Below are positions 22,794-32,500 of a stretch of DNA of 32,843 nucleotides, piece after piece. Position 1 is the stretch's first letter; each line of letters begins with the position of its first letter. The notes below the pieces were generated by a model. That model saw only the letters and a program-made list of their open reading frames with translations. It made no database searches and was not told the origin of the DNA. This DNA comes from Treponema sp. GTDB taxonomy: Bacteria > Spirochaetota > Spirochaetia > Treponematales > Breznakiellaceae. The stretch is from the NCBI GenBank assembly GCA_031256035.1, contig JAIRRJ010000016.1, forward strand, positions 1 through 32,843. Reading direction: 5' to 3'. Both the position numbers and the translations under genes were made by a program.

Positions 22794-23594
22794 ATGGTTA
22801 GAAGTTTATGGACAGGCGCGTCCGGTATGATCGGCCAGCAGGCAAATATTGATACAATATCAAATAATCTCGCGAACGTGAATACACACGGCTACAAAAA
22901 GCAGCGCGCCGATTTTGAAGACCTTATCTACCAGACAGTTAAGGTGGCGGGGACTCCCGCTACGGAAGACACTGTAGTACCGGTAGGCATTCAAATGGGT
23001 CACGGCGTAAAACTTGCCGACACCCAGCGTGTTTTTTCCCAAGGCGCGCCTCAGGCTACCGATGTCCCCACTGACGTTGCCATCTTCGGCGAAGGTTTTT
23101 TCAGGATTCAGATGTACGACGGTTCCTGGGCTTATACACGTAACGGCAACTTCAAGGTTGACTCTGACGGCCGCATGGTTACCAGCAACGGCTACTGGCT
23201 TTTGCCGGACATAATTATGCCGGAGCTTTTCCTGCCTGACACGATTAACATCACCAAAGACGGCAAGGTCAGCGTGAAAATCCCTCAGGACGGCGACCTT
23301 GTGGAAGTTGATGTGGGCAGGATCGAACTGTACCGCTTCCCCAACCCTGTCGGCCTTACCGCGATAGGTGAAAACCTTTTCAAGGTAAGTCAGGCTTCCG
23401 GCGACCCCATTGCGGGCAGGCCGGGCTATGAAGGAATGGGGCAGTTGGAGCACAAGTTTCTGGAAATGTCCAACGTGGCAATTGTGCAGGAAATGGTGAA
23501 CCTCATTGTCGCCCAGCGCGCCTATGAATTTAATTCGCGTACAATTCAAACGAGCGACAATATGCTTGGAACGGCGACTACGCTTAAACGATAA
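22794..23594 (+). CDS. flgG: Flagellar distal rod protein FlgG
   Basis: This 266-residue protein matches FlgG in length. It starts MVRSLWTGASGM with SNNLANVNTHGYKKQRADFEDLIYQ, the full FlgG N-terminal signature. The middle domain carries EGFFRIQMYDGSWAYTRNGNF. It ends with LEMSNVAIVQEMVNLIVAQRAYEFNSRTIQ, the conserved C-terminal helix. It forms the distal rod in the periplasm. TTTAGGAG precedes the ATG. The stop is 10 bp before the next gene. Confidence 0.95.
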   Translation: MVRSLWTGASGMIGQQANIDTISNNLANVNTHGYKKQRADFEDLIYQTVKVAGTPATEDTVVPVGIQMGHGVKLADTQRVFSQGAPQATDVPTDVAIFGEGFFRIQMYDGSWAYTRNGNFKVDSDGRMVTSNGYWLLPDIIMPELFLPDTINITKDGKVSVKIPQDGDLVEVDVGRIELYRFPNPVGLTAIGENLFKVSQASGDPIAGRPGYEGMGQLEHKFLEMSNVAIVQEMVNLIVAQRAYEFNSRTIQTSDNMLGTATTLKR

Positions 23595-23604
23595 GGAGTA
23601 GAAA

Positions 23605-23988
23605 ATGGAAATAAACAGTATCGGTGCGATGCACGTTAATGATTACCGCATGGGCAGTATGCCCGGCAAGGCTGACGCATCTGATTTTGCGGCAATCCTC
23701 AAGAAAGCCTCTGTAAAAGAATCTAATCCCCACTCCCCAGCCTCATCAAATGTTGACAAGACTGACGAACTCTACCAGCTTTGTGTTGAGCTTGAAACCT
23801 TTCTTGTTAAAAACCTTTTATCAAGCATGAGGAATACCGTGCAAAAATCCGGTTTCATAGACGAAGGTTTTGCGGGGAAGATGTATGAGGATATGCTCTA
23901 CGATGAATATGCCAAGGACTTTACCAAAAACGCAGGTTTCGGCCTTGCGGAACAGGCTTATTTACAGTTAAAAAGGCTGCACGTATAA
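23605..23988 (+). CDS. Rod-binding protein (FlgJ N-terminal domain type)
   Basis: The 127-residue protein contains the FlgJ rod-binding domain at about 50–125: LETFLVKNLLSSMRNTV, then GKMYEDMLYDEYAKDF and GFGLAEQAYLQL. The muramidase half of classical FlgJ is absent, as is usual in spirochaetes, where rod passage through peptidoglycan must use another enzyme. It should cap or chaperone rod assembly in the periplasm. TAAGGAG precedes the ATG. It is third in the flgF–flgG unit. Confidence 0.85.
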   Translation: MEINSIGAMHVNDYRMGSMPGKADASDFAAILKKASVKESNPHSPASSNVDKTDELYQLCVELETFLVKNLLSSMRNTVQKSGFIDEGFAGKMYEDMLYDEYAKDFTKNAGFGLAEQAYLQLKRLHV

Positions 23989-23995
23989 TAATTTT

Positions 23996-24469
23996 ATGCG
24001 GAAAAATATATTTCTGTTTATATTACTTGTTGTGTTTCTGACAGCTCCGGTTTTTGCCCAGAAGGAAGATTTTTGGTTTTGTCCGGCTGTCGAAACCGCC
24101 GTATACAGCTCATCGGGTCTGGCTTACGGCGGCGGCATGGCTATTGGTTACGGCACAAGAACGGCTATCGGCTTTAAGGCGCTCTGGTTTGCCGATGCGG
24201 ACGGCCTTGAAATTCTGGAATTCAATTTCCTCCTCCGCCGTTATTTTGGCGGGAACGGCTATTCCGGTTTCTTCTTACAGGCAGCCGCCGGCCCTGTACT
24301 CTTTGCCTTTGACAGCATAACCATCCCATCCGAACACGGCATGATCTCTGTAGGGTTAAACGCTGGCTGGCGTCTTCTGTTGGGAGACCTTTTTTTTGTG
24401 GAGCCGAATATCCGCGCTGGGTATCCCTATTTTGTCGGTGGTGGGATTTTAGCAGGTTTACGGTATTAA
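23996..24469 (+). CDS. Small secreted protein, probable outer-membrane beta-barrel
   Basis: This is a 157-residue protein with a classical signal peptide (MRKNIFLFILLVVFLTA, cleavage after VFA near residue 21). The mature part is a series of alternating hydrophobic strands and glycine-rich turns, and it ends LRY with a terminal aromatic residue, as outer-membrane barrels often do. About eight strands could form. The start is 7 bp after the rod-binding gene and no clear ribosome-binding site is visible. I do not recognise the family. Confidence 0.6.
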   Translation: MRKNIFLFILLVVFLTAPVFAQKEDFWFCPAVETAVYSSSGLAYGGGMAIGYGTRTAIGFKALWFADADGLEILEFNFLLRRYFGGNGYSGFFLQAAAGPVLFAFDSITIPSEHGMISVGLNAGWRLLLGDLFFVEPNIRAGYPYFVGGGILAGLRY

Positions 24470-24536
24470 ACTTTTTTTCACTCACACATTTCATAGTCTT
24501 TTCTAGTTTGCCGATAATATATATAAATAAATGACA

Positions 24537-24567
24537 GCAGCCCCAAAATTTAACATTTTGGAGCTGC
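24537..24567 (+). other. Hairpin in the leader of the adenylate cyclase gene
   Basis: GCAGC (24537–24541) pairs with GCTGC (24563–24567). After a C·A mismatch, CCAAAAT (24543–24549) pairs with ATTTTGG (24555–24561) around TTAAC. It ends just before the AAGG ribosome-binding site and ATG 24581. The DNA before it (24500–24536) is AT-rich and may hold the promoter, but no clean pair of boxes is visible. Confidence 0.5.
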
Positions 24568-24580
24568 CCCAAGGCTAAAT

Positions 24581-26629
24581 ATGAAAAAAGAAAAGAAACA
24601 GCGTGAAACATCAAAAAATCTGATGACAGTCAGGTTTTCAATCGGCGCAAAGCTGATAACAATTATCTCAATTATTGTACTTTTATCGCTTGGGTCCATT
24701 ACCGCTCTGGTTTCCTGGCTGGTTCGTGCAGATTTGGAGCGTGCGGCGGAGGAAAACAATTTCGAAGCGAACAGGCGCTCGGCAATTGAAGCGGAAGCAA
24801 CGATTGCTAATGCGATCTCCAATTCACGGATATTTTTTCAGACCATTACCGCTCTTGGAACTGAAAGCCATCTGGCGCAGGAATCAGTGACATCTTTCTT
24901 TAACGAAAATCCGCTGGTTGCATGTGTCTTTTTCTCGACCGGCGTTCAGGCAGGCGAGCCTTTGATGAACAGGCGTTTTTTTGATTCCCGTGGAATTGAT
25001 TCTAATCTTGCAAAATCGTACATGGATGATCGAAAACTGCTCTTGAGGCGTGCGGCGGCGGGGGAGACTCTGCTTTTTAACGCTACGCCTCATATCCCCG
25101 CGTCATTGCTGGCTATATACTTCCCATGGAAAAACGGCGGCGCGAGCGTTCTTTTCTCATCCTCTGCCCTTAACGAAATATTCGGATTTGGAATGAATCA
25201 GTCATGGTTTGTAAACAAAGACGGCGATATTTTGGTACACGCGGATTTTCAAAAGCTGAGAGCCGGAGCGAAAATCACAGGTCAGGATTTGATGACGGAG
25301 ATTAATAAAAACCGTGAGCGGAAAAACTGGCAGAGTTTAGTCAATGTTGAAGCTGAGTTTGTGCGGACTCAAGGAACGCAGGAATGGGATTTAGCACGCC
25401 AGCAATGGGAAACTCTTAAAAATAAAATTATGCCTCTTGTTATTGTTGGCGTTGACGCTGTGTATAAATATTTACCGCTTGAAAGAGCGGCAAAAGTGAA
25501 TGCAGAGGCCGAAGGCAATGTACGCTTGTTCGCCGCTTTTACCGTACTGAATACCGGCGGAGCGACAGTAATCACCAGCATAGAGTACGACAAGGTATTT
25601 GAAGGAATTAACGACACCACGCGGCGCAACATATATCTTACCGTTACTGTTTTAAGCATTTCAATTATACTAATCTGGTTCTTTTCAAAAGGCATTTCCA
25701 TCCCCTTGAAGACGCTGGCCGCTGCGGCGCGTTCCATCGAAAGCGGTTCTTTTGAACTGGAACTGAAGACGGGAAGGCGCGATGAGATTGGCGTTTTAAA
25801 TTCCAGTTTCCAGAGGATGAGCAAGGCCCTTGGTATTTTCGGCAGGTTCACCAATCGCGATATTGCTGTGCGGGCAATGCGCGGCGAGATAAGGCCGGGC
25901 GGCCTTTCGAAACACGCGACGATCTTTTTTTCTGATATTCGCAATTTCACATCAATATCGGAAGGTTTCACAAAAGAGTTCGGCGTTGAGGCAAGCAATC
26001 GTATTGTTTTCTGGCTTAACGAATATCTTACCAAAATGGTTGAATGTGTTGAAAAAACGGGCGGCGTCGTGGACAAATTCATCGGCGATGCGGTAATGGC
26101 GCACTGGGGCACTGCCTACACTGCCGGCAGCCCGGAAAAGGACGCCTATAACTGCATAAAAGCCGCGCTCTGGATGCGCAAGGCGCTCCATGAACTTAAC
26201 AAACACCGTATGCCGGGGGACAAGGGCAATCCGTCAATCAACATTGGCTGCGGGATTAACACGGGTATTGTTACCGCCGGGCAAATTGGCTCCGATCTTC
26301 GTATGGAATACACGGTAATAGGAGACCCTGTGAACCTTGCTTCCCGCGTTGAAGCTCTTACAAAGCCTCTGGGTGCGGATATTCTGATTACCGAAGATAC
26401 CTGGCGCCTTGTAAAAGATAAAATCATTGTCGAGGAGATGCCTCCTGTAACGGTAAAGGGAAAGGAAAGACCTGTGCGGATATTCGCCGTAATTAATTTA
26501 TCAAGTACTGCCAAAGGGCCGCGGACTTTGTCCGAAGTGCGCAAACGCCTGGGTATAAAAGATAAGGATGTTTCAAAAGTGAATGTCAACGAGGATGAAA
26601 AAAAGTACAAGATCGGCGGAGAAAACTGA
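24581..26629 (+). CDS. Class III adenylate cyclase with extracytoplasmic sensor and HAMP
   Basis: The protein has 682 residues. Membrane segments at about 23–46 and 351–370 enclose a 300-residue periplasmic sensor region, probably Cache-like. HAMP (about 370–420) leads to a class III cyclase domain (about 445–640). Metal-binding D452 (FFSDIRNFT) and D503 (FIGDAVMAHW) are present. K499 and a Thr in EYTVIGDPVNLASR occupy substrate positions usual for bacterial adenylate cyclases. The catalytic Asn and Arg in VNLASR are also there. It should make cAMP in response to an extracytoplasmic signal. It is followed within 5 bp by a FecR-type gene and then an outer-membrane protein gene, an order I recall from T. 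pallidum TP0485–TP0483. Confidence 0.9.
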   Translation: MKKEKKQRETSKNLMTVRFSIGAKLITIISIIVLLSLGSITALVSWLVRADLERAAEENNFEANRRSAIEAEATIANAISNSRIFFQTITALGTESHLAQESVTSFFNENPLVACVFFSTGVQAGEPLMNRRFFDSRGIDSNLAKSYMDDRKLLLRRAAAGETLLFNATPHIPASLLAIYFPWKNGGASVLFSSSALNEIFGFGMNQSWFVNKDGDILVHADFQKLRAGAKITGQDLMTEINKNRERKNWQSLVNVEAEFVRTQGTQEWDLARQQWETLKNKIMPLVIVGVDAVYKYLPLERAAKVNAEAEGNVRLFAAFTVLNTGGATVITSIEYDKVFEGINDTTRRNIYLTVTVLSISIILIWFFSKGISIPLKTLAAAARSIESGSFELELKTGRRDEIGVLNSSFQRMSKALGIFGRFTNRDIAVRAMRGEIRPGGLSKHATIFFSDIRNFTSISEGFTKEFGVEASNRIVFWLNEYLTKMVECVEKTGGVVDKFIGDAVMAHWGTAYTAGSPEKDAYNCIKAALWMRKALHELNKHRMPGDKGNPSINIGCGINTGIVTAGQIGSDLRMEYTVIGDPVNLASRVEALTKPLGADILITEDTWRLVKDKIIVEEMPPVTVKGKERPVRIFAVINLSSTAKGPRTLSEVRKRLGIKDKDVSKVNVNEDEKKYKIGGEN

Positions 26630-26634
26630 CAGGA

Positions 26635-28257
26635 ATGAGCGGCAAAAAGCGAACAGATTTCGGCGTCAGGGTTTTCCGGTTTACGGATTTCCTTGTAATT
26701 GTAATATTTATTTCTCTGGCTGCATTCAGTCTTTTTCTGTTCTGGATTGATCTTAATCAGACGTTTGTTGCCCGGAACAAAGAACCTGTAGGGTTTATCA
26801 TCAATAAAAATAATGTAGTTGAGCGGCGTATGGCTGACCGCGGACGCTGGGACAGGCTCTCGGTAAAATCGTCAATATATGTGGGTGATACGATCCGGGT
26901 GGCGGAACCTTTATCCAGCCTGACGTTCACCAGCAGCGGTAAAGATTTCAGTCTTATGGATTATACATTTATACGTATAGCCGCTCTGGGCGCCGATGGT
27001 TCTTTGATAATTGAGGGGAATGTGAACATGATTGCTTCAGGCAGCTTCACTCTCAACGATACCCGGATAGATGCGGCATCGGGAATGGTAAACATAATCG
27101 AATCCGGTGATGACGGCATAAAATTACAGGTGCTCGAAGGCTCGGGTGTAAAAATCATCAATAAGGACGGACAGCTTCGGGAACTTAATGCGGGAGAGGA
27201 GATAAATTGGGATGCTTCCGGCAATGACAGGAACGTACCGGCGGCTGTGGTAACGCAGCCAAAGTCAAATGCGCATTTTCTCAATAAAGAAGGCGAACCT
27301 CTTTCCGTCAATTTTTCATGGAACAGAAAAAACCTTGGAAGCGCCGATACCCTGCGCCTTGAGATTGCACATAACCGGGACTTTACTCAGGGGCTGCTGG
27401 TTTATGATGGCCTTTTCGATACAGCGCGGACTGCTCTTGATCCGGGGCTTTGGCATTGGCGGCTTTCTTGGGAGAATACCGTTTTATGTTCCGGACGATT
27501 CAACATTGTAGATGCTGCAGGCCCTGAGCTTGTAAGCCCGCCGAGGAACACCGTTTTTCATTATCAAAGAGAATTGCCGAATTTGTTTTTTCAGTGGTCG
27601 GAAAAAGAAGAGGCTTCGCATTATATTCTGGAAGCAAGTGAAACGCCGGATTTTGCAAATCTTAGAGTGAACAGGCAGGTGGCTGCTACGTCTTTTATTC
27701 AGCCTGATATGGGGCAGGGAACATGGTATTGGCGGGTGATGCCTGTCTTTTCTTCTGTTTATGAGGGCAGCGCCGCTTATTCTCCTGCGTCCTCATTTCG
27801 TGTGGAGCAGGATGTTATTGAAGAGATATTGGTAGAAATACCGGAGCCGGAACCCGAACCGAAGCCGCCTCCGCCTCTTTTGCCTGCGCCCGGAAACCGT
27901 CTGCCAGCCGCCGGAGTCCGTATAGGGATCAATGAACTGCGAAGGCAGAGAACTATTGAATTCAGATGGTCGGCAGTACCTGAAGCCAATGCATATATTT
28001 TTACTCTCTATCAGCAAACTCAGGGCGGACGGCGGCAAATCATCAGAAGAGAACCGGACAACCGCACCAGTTGGACGTTACGTGATCTGAGTACGCTGGA
28101 TCGGGGGACTTTCATCTGGCAGGTGGAAGCGGTGAGCAGAAACCGGAACGGAACTATTGAACGGCGGGGTATTGTTGGAGAAAATACTTTTATCCTTGAT
28201 ATTCCACCTCCCACTCCGATTCAGCTTGAAGATACAGGGGTTCTTTATGGCAATTAA
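26635..28257 (+). CDS. Membrane-anchored FecR-domain protein with FN3-like repeats
   Basis: The 540-residue protein has one N-terminal membrane segment (about 18–40), so most of it lies in the periplasm. Residues about 60–190 form a FecR-like domain: VGDTIRVAEPLSSLTF, FIRIAALGADGSLII and IKLQVLEGSGVKII. Two beta-sandwich modules of FN3-like pattern follow (about 205–300 and 300–390, with WHWRLSW and WYWRVMP). A proline/glutamate-rich spacer (PEPEPEPKPPPP, about 400–415) then leads to a third module with FIWQVEAV. There is no anti-sigma domain, unlike classical FecR. The position between a cyclase and an outer-membrane protein suggests a linker across the periplasm. The ribosome-binding site is weak; the stop overlaps the next gene by 11 bp. 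Confidence 0.7.
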   Translation: MSGKKRTDFGVRVFRFTDFLVIVIFISLAAFSLFLFWIDLNQTFVARNKEPVGFIINKNNVVERRMADRGRWDRLSVKSSIYVGDTIRVAEPLSSLTFTSSGKDFSLMDYTFIRIAALGADGSLIIEGNVNMIASGSFTLNDTRIDAASGMVNIIESGDDGIKLQVLEGSGVKIINKDGQLRELNAGEEINWDASGNDRNVPAAVVTQPKSNAHFLNKEGEPLSVNFSWNRKNLGSADTLRLEIAHNRDFTQGLLVYDGLFDTARTALDPGLWHWRLSWENTVLCSGRFNIVDAAGPELVSPPRNTVFHYQRELPNLFFQWSEKEEASHYILEASETPDFANLRVNRQVAATSFIQPDMGQGTWYWRVMPVFSSVYEGSAAYSPASSFRVEQDVIEEILVEIPEPEPEPKPPPPLLPAPGNRLPAAGVRIGINELRRQRTIEFRWSAVPEANAYIFTLYQQTQGGRRQIIRREPDNRTSWTLRDLSTLDRGTFIWQVEAVSRNRNGTIERRGIVGENTFILDIPPPTPIQLEDTGVLYGN

Positions 28258-29473
28258 CGTCCGGTTTTTGCGGCGTATAATTTTCCCGGCGTTGTTCCTT
28301 ATGGCAATGGCCCCTCTCCTTAAAGCGCAAAATTCCGGTTTTTTTCTGGATACCAGCAGTGGAGAACCCCGTTTTACTCAACGCCTTTCATGGAGCGGTG
28401 GCGCGAATGCCATGCGCTTTGAAGTTGTGATTGAAAGAGAGGAGCGCGGTGAATACCGCAGGCTCTTGTGGGAATTTACTGAAAACTCATTTATTGAAAT
28501 TTCTCTTGCCTCGGGGAAGTACCGCTACCGTGTTATCCCCCATGACTTTCTGGACCGCCCCGGTACCGGAACGCAGTGGGCAGCTTTTGAGATTCTTGCA
28601 GCTCTTGCGCCTGAGATTCATGAAACATTACAGGAAATCATTTATAGCCATGATGAAAATATCATGCAATGCGAGATACATATCATTGGCAGTAATATTG
28701 GTCAGAATGCGGAAATATACCTGAAACATTCCGGTGGTGATACCGTAAATACAGACAGAAAAGATATATTTGATAACGGCGCCCGCGCCCGGCTTCTCTT
28801 TGATGCTGATCAATTGATTCCCGGAGACTATGAAATTTTTGTAAAGAATGAAAGCGGTTTAGGAACTTCCATAGGAATCACTGTTGCGTATCCTGAGCCT
28901 GAAGAAGACGAACAGTTCTTAATAAAAATATTAATCGAAATTGAACCGGATGAACCAGTCGAGCAGCCGAAACCTAGAGTCATACTGCCGTTTTATGTTA
29001 ATTGGAGTGTACTCTGGACGCCTTTTGCTCCCATTTACGGAGAATCCTTTGGTCATGATTTTCAGCCATTCGGCGTAGCGTCCCGTATTGGAGCGATATC
29101 TACAAAAACCGGTTCCTTCAGTTTCGGGGTGGATTTTGCCATCTTTTTTTACACATTCGAGTTACCCAGCATTAATGAAGCCAGGATTGAGTTTAATCTG
29201 TTGTTCCAGAAACGGATGCCGGACAGCAAGTCAGCTGTTACATCACGGTTTGGAATGGGGATTACCATGCTGAAAAGTAAATTACTTGATTCGAACTCAG
29301 ATACTGAAAACAAAAACACGGACGCTGCTTATGTTAACATTGGAGCTTCTTTTATGTGGATGCCGGGAAGCAGCTTTTACATGGAGGCCGGGCTTGATTA
29401 TTCCCACTATCTGTCATCAGGGGCTCCCTCAGGAGCGATCCGTCCGTGTCTCGGCATTGGCTGGCAGTTTTAG
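28247..29473 (+). CDS. Outer-membrane protein, third gene of the cyclase cluster
   Basis: I chose ATG 28247 because AGGGG lies 6–7 bp upstream and the product then begins with a proper signal peptide (RRIIFPALFLMAMAPLLKA). A longer frame from 28157 has no such features. The 408-residue protein has an FN3-like module (about 25–120, like the upstream protein), a second beta domain (about 120–235), an acidic/proline linker (EPEEDE, EPDEPVEQPKP), then about 160 residues of amphipathic strands ending GWQF, as in a small outer-membrane barrel. It overlaps the FecR-type gene by 11 bp, so expression is coupled. By position it corresponds to T. pallidum TP0483, reported as fibronectin-binding; I infer this from gene order in memory, not from alignment. 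Confidence 0.65.
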   Translation: MAINVRFLRRIIFPALFLMAMAPLLKAQNSGFFLDTSSGEPRFTQRLSWSGGANAMRFEVVIEREERGEYRRLLWEFTENSFIEISLASGKYRYRVIPHDFLDRPGTGTQWAAFEILAALAPEIHETLQEIIYSHDENIMQCEIHIIGSNIGQNAEIYLKHSGGDTVNTDRKDIFDNGARARLLFDADQLIPGDYEIFVKNESGLGTSIGITVAYPEPEEDEQFLIKILIEIEPDEPVEQPKPRVILPFYVNWSVLWTPFAPIYGESFGHDFQPFGVASRIGAISTKTGSFSFGVDFAIFFYTFELPSINEARIEFNLLFQKRMPDSKSAVTSRFGMGITMLKSKLLDSNSDTENKNTDAAYVNIGASFMWMPGSSFYMEAGLDYSHYLSSGAPSGAIRPCLGIGWQF

Positions 29474-29476
29474 GAT

Positions 29477-29507
29477 GCTTTTTGCTTTGCAATTTGAGGC
29501 AAAAAGC
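29477..29507. other. Hairpin before the mannosidase gene
   Basis: GCTTTTTGC (29477–29485) pairs perfectly with GCAAAAAGC (29499–29507) over a 13-base loop. It begins 3 bp after the upstream stop and ends 14 bp before the mannosidase ATG. There is no T-run and no convincing ribosome-binding site, so it may influence mannosidase translation. Confidence 0.5.
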
Positions 29508-29521
29508 GGTAATATTGTATT

Positions 29522-32500
29522 ATGTTAATACCAAAAGCAGAACAGCGGATTGGGCAGTATCTCACATACCTTGAGCGGAACGCCTACCGGAAAATTTCCG
29601 ATTTGAAATTTGAGTTGTTTGAGACCGGGGAGACTTACAGGCTTCCTCCCGAAAACGCGGAATGGGTAAAAATCAAGACCCCCGCTCCCTGGGGCAGTGA
29701 ATGGAAGTGCGCATGGTTTCGCGCCGTGTACAACGCTCCGTCAAGTGATATTCCTCATTTTTTGAGTGTTACGCCAAATGCTGATTCGCTCGCCTTTATC
29801 GACAGTAAACCTGCCGGAGCGTTTAACATTTACCATAATAAAATCCGCATTGACGCAGACGGCAGGGAGCATACATTGCATATCGAAGCGTACTCAGGCC
29901 ACCGCTTCGGCGGCTGCGGCCCTTTGGACAGTATATCGATATTTGTAAACGCCGGAGGCAAAAACCTTCATGCGTTTCCCAACACCTTCGAAGGCGGCGC
30001 GCTTCTTGAACGCCGCCCGCAGATATACTCGCTGTTCTACGATGTCCGCGCCCTTTTTGAAACTGCAATGACAGCGGATGCAAACTCACTGCGCAGGGCA
30101 AGGATACTGCAGGGGCTTTGTGATGCGCTTAACATAATTGGTTTTAACGTGCGCGCCAATGAACTTGACAAGCAGGCTGCGGATGCGGCGCAGCGTTTAG
30201 CGCCGTTGTTGTCCCTGAAAAACAGCCCTTCTACGCCTTCTGTGCATCTTATCGGTCATGCGCACATCGATCATGCGTGGCTGTGGCCGGTAAACGAAAC
30301 AAAACGCAAGCTGGCGCGCACTTTTATCAATATGACGCGTTTTGCGAAAGAATACCCCGAATTCATTTTTATACAAAGCCAGCCCTGTCAATTGGAGATT
30401 GTCAAAAACGAATACCCCGATGTTTTTACCGCCGTAAAAGACGCGTACAAAAACGGAAACTGGGAGCCGAACGGCGGAATGTGGGTGGAGGCGGACTGCA
30501 ATATTCCGTCCGGCGAAAGTTTGATCCGGCAGTTCCTTGTCGGGAAAAAGGTCAACAGGGAGCTGCTTAATTACGAAGCGGACACTCTCTGGCTTCCTGA
30601 TGTATTCGGTTACGCAGCCGCCCTGCCGCAGATCATGAAAGGCTGCCGCATCAAATATTTTGTTACAAGTAAGATCAACTGGAACGACACAACTCGTTTC
30701 CCGTATGAAACTTTTATCTGGCGGGGCATTGACGGCACCGGAATAAAAACGCATTTCCTTTCCACATTTGGGCCGGGTCAGGGTTACAACGGAAAGGCAG
30801 TCCCCGAAGAGCTTGCCGGAATATGGAATTCTGTGCAGCACAAGGAAGTTCAATCCGCCTGTGTAAAACCCATAGGCGAAGGGGACGGCGGCGGCGGGAC
30901 AATGCGCGCCGATCTTGAAATGGCGCGGCGGCTCGGCGATTTGGAAGGTTCTCCGCGTTCCGCATGGAAAACGGTAAGCTCTGCGTTAGATGAAATATTT
31001 TCCGGCGGCATTTTCCCGGAATGGCGCGGAGAATTATATCTGGAACTGCACCGCGGCACTTATACATCCCAATCCCGCACCAAACGGAATAACCGCCTTC
31101 TTGAGTTTGCCCTGCGCAATGCGGAATTTTTGTGCGCCTTTGCCGCTCTTAAAGGCGCGGAGTATCCGCATGAAGCCCTGCTTGACTGCTGGAAAGGTAC
31201 GCTGACAAATCAGTTTCATGATATTATCCCCGGTTCGTCCATTGCAAAAGTTTATTTACATGCCGAAGCCGAGTCGCAAAAAATGCTTGCCTCTCTTGCG
31301 CAGATGAGCGAAGAGGCAAAAAAAAGCCTGATCCAGTCCGCGCCCGGCGATGTTTTTATTTTTAACGATCTTTCGTGGGAACGTGAAGATGAAATATGTC
31401 TTGAAGAGAACCATGCGGACATTGCGGCTCTGCGGGGAGAGGACGGCTCTGTGCATATATTGCAGAAGTATATGGAACTGGACGGGCACAACCACGCAGC
31501 CTTTACCGCAAAAATTCCCCCCCTTGGTTGGGCAAAGTTCGTGCCGGTAAACGGCACGATACCGATAAACGGTACGCAAAACGGAAACGTGAAATCTCCG
31601 TTTGTCTGGCAGGATAAAACACTGGAAACCCCCTTCTATAAAATTAAGTTCGATAAGGCGGGCAGGATTGTAAGTTTGTTTGATTTAAGGCTTAAACGCG
31701 AGATGGTTTCTCCCGGCGGAGCGTTTAACGCGTTTTTAACAGCCGAAGATGTTCCGGTGTATTGGGATGCCTGGGATATTGAAGCGGACTGGGAAAAACA
31801 CTCAAGGCAGGAAACAGAGCTTATTTCCATGGAAGCCGCATCCGACGGGCCTGTATGTTTCCGCATCCGCTTTGCATACGAAGTAGGAAACGCTTCCATG
31901 CTGATGCAGGACATGATCTGTTATGCAAACGATCCCCGTATCGAATTTGAAACAAAGGTTTCCTGGCAGGAAAAACAACGGCTGCTTAAAGTAGAATTTG
32001 ACACAGCCATTGACGCAATGCAGGTACGGTGTGAGGTGCAATACGGGCATATTTGGCGTAACACTCACCGCAATACAATGCAGGATCGCGCCAAATTTGA
32101 AATATGCGCCCACAAATGGATTTCGCTGGAAGAGGAGGGCGGCGGCATTGCCCTGTTAAACGACTGCAAATACGGCCACGATGTTGAAGGCGGCAGGATG
32201 CGTCTGACCCTGCTTCGTTCTCCCATTGCGCCTGACGCTACAGCCGACCACGGCACACACCGCTTTACATACGCAATTATGCCCTTTGCCGGCACATTCG
32301 GCTCATCAGGCGTAATCCGTTCCGCTTATGAACTCAATTCCCCTATGACCGCCTTTTTTGCAACAGAAGCGAACGGCGGCTCAAACAGCTCTGCATCACT
32401 TTGCTCGGTGGACGGAAACTCAGTCATAATTGAATGTGTCAAAGCGCCGGAAAACGGCGGCGCGAACGAACTAACAATGCGCCTGTATGAAAGCCTTGGC

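Noticed and set aside
28157..28246. Longer start for the outer-membrane protein of the cyclase cluster
   Set aside because: It lies deep inside the FecR-type gene and lacks a ribosome-binding site; ATG 28247 gives a proper signal peptide.
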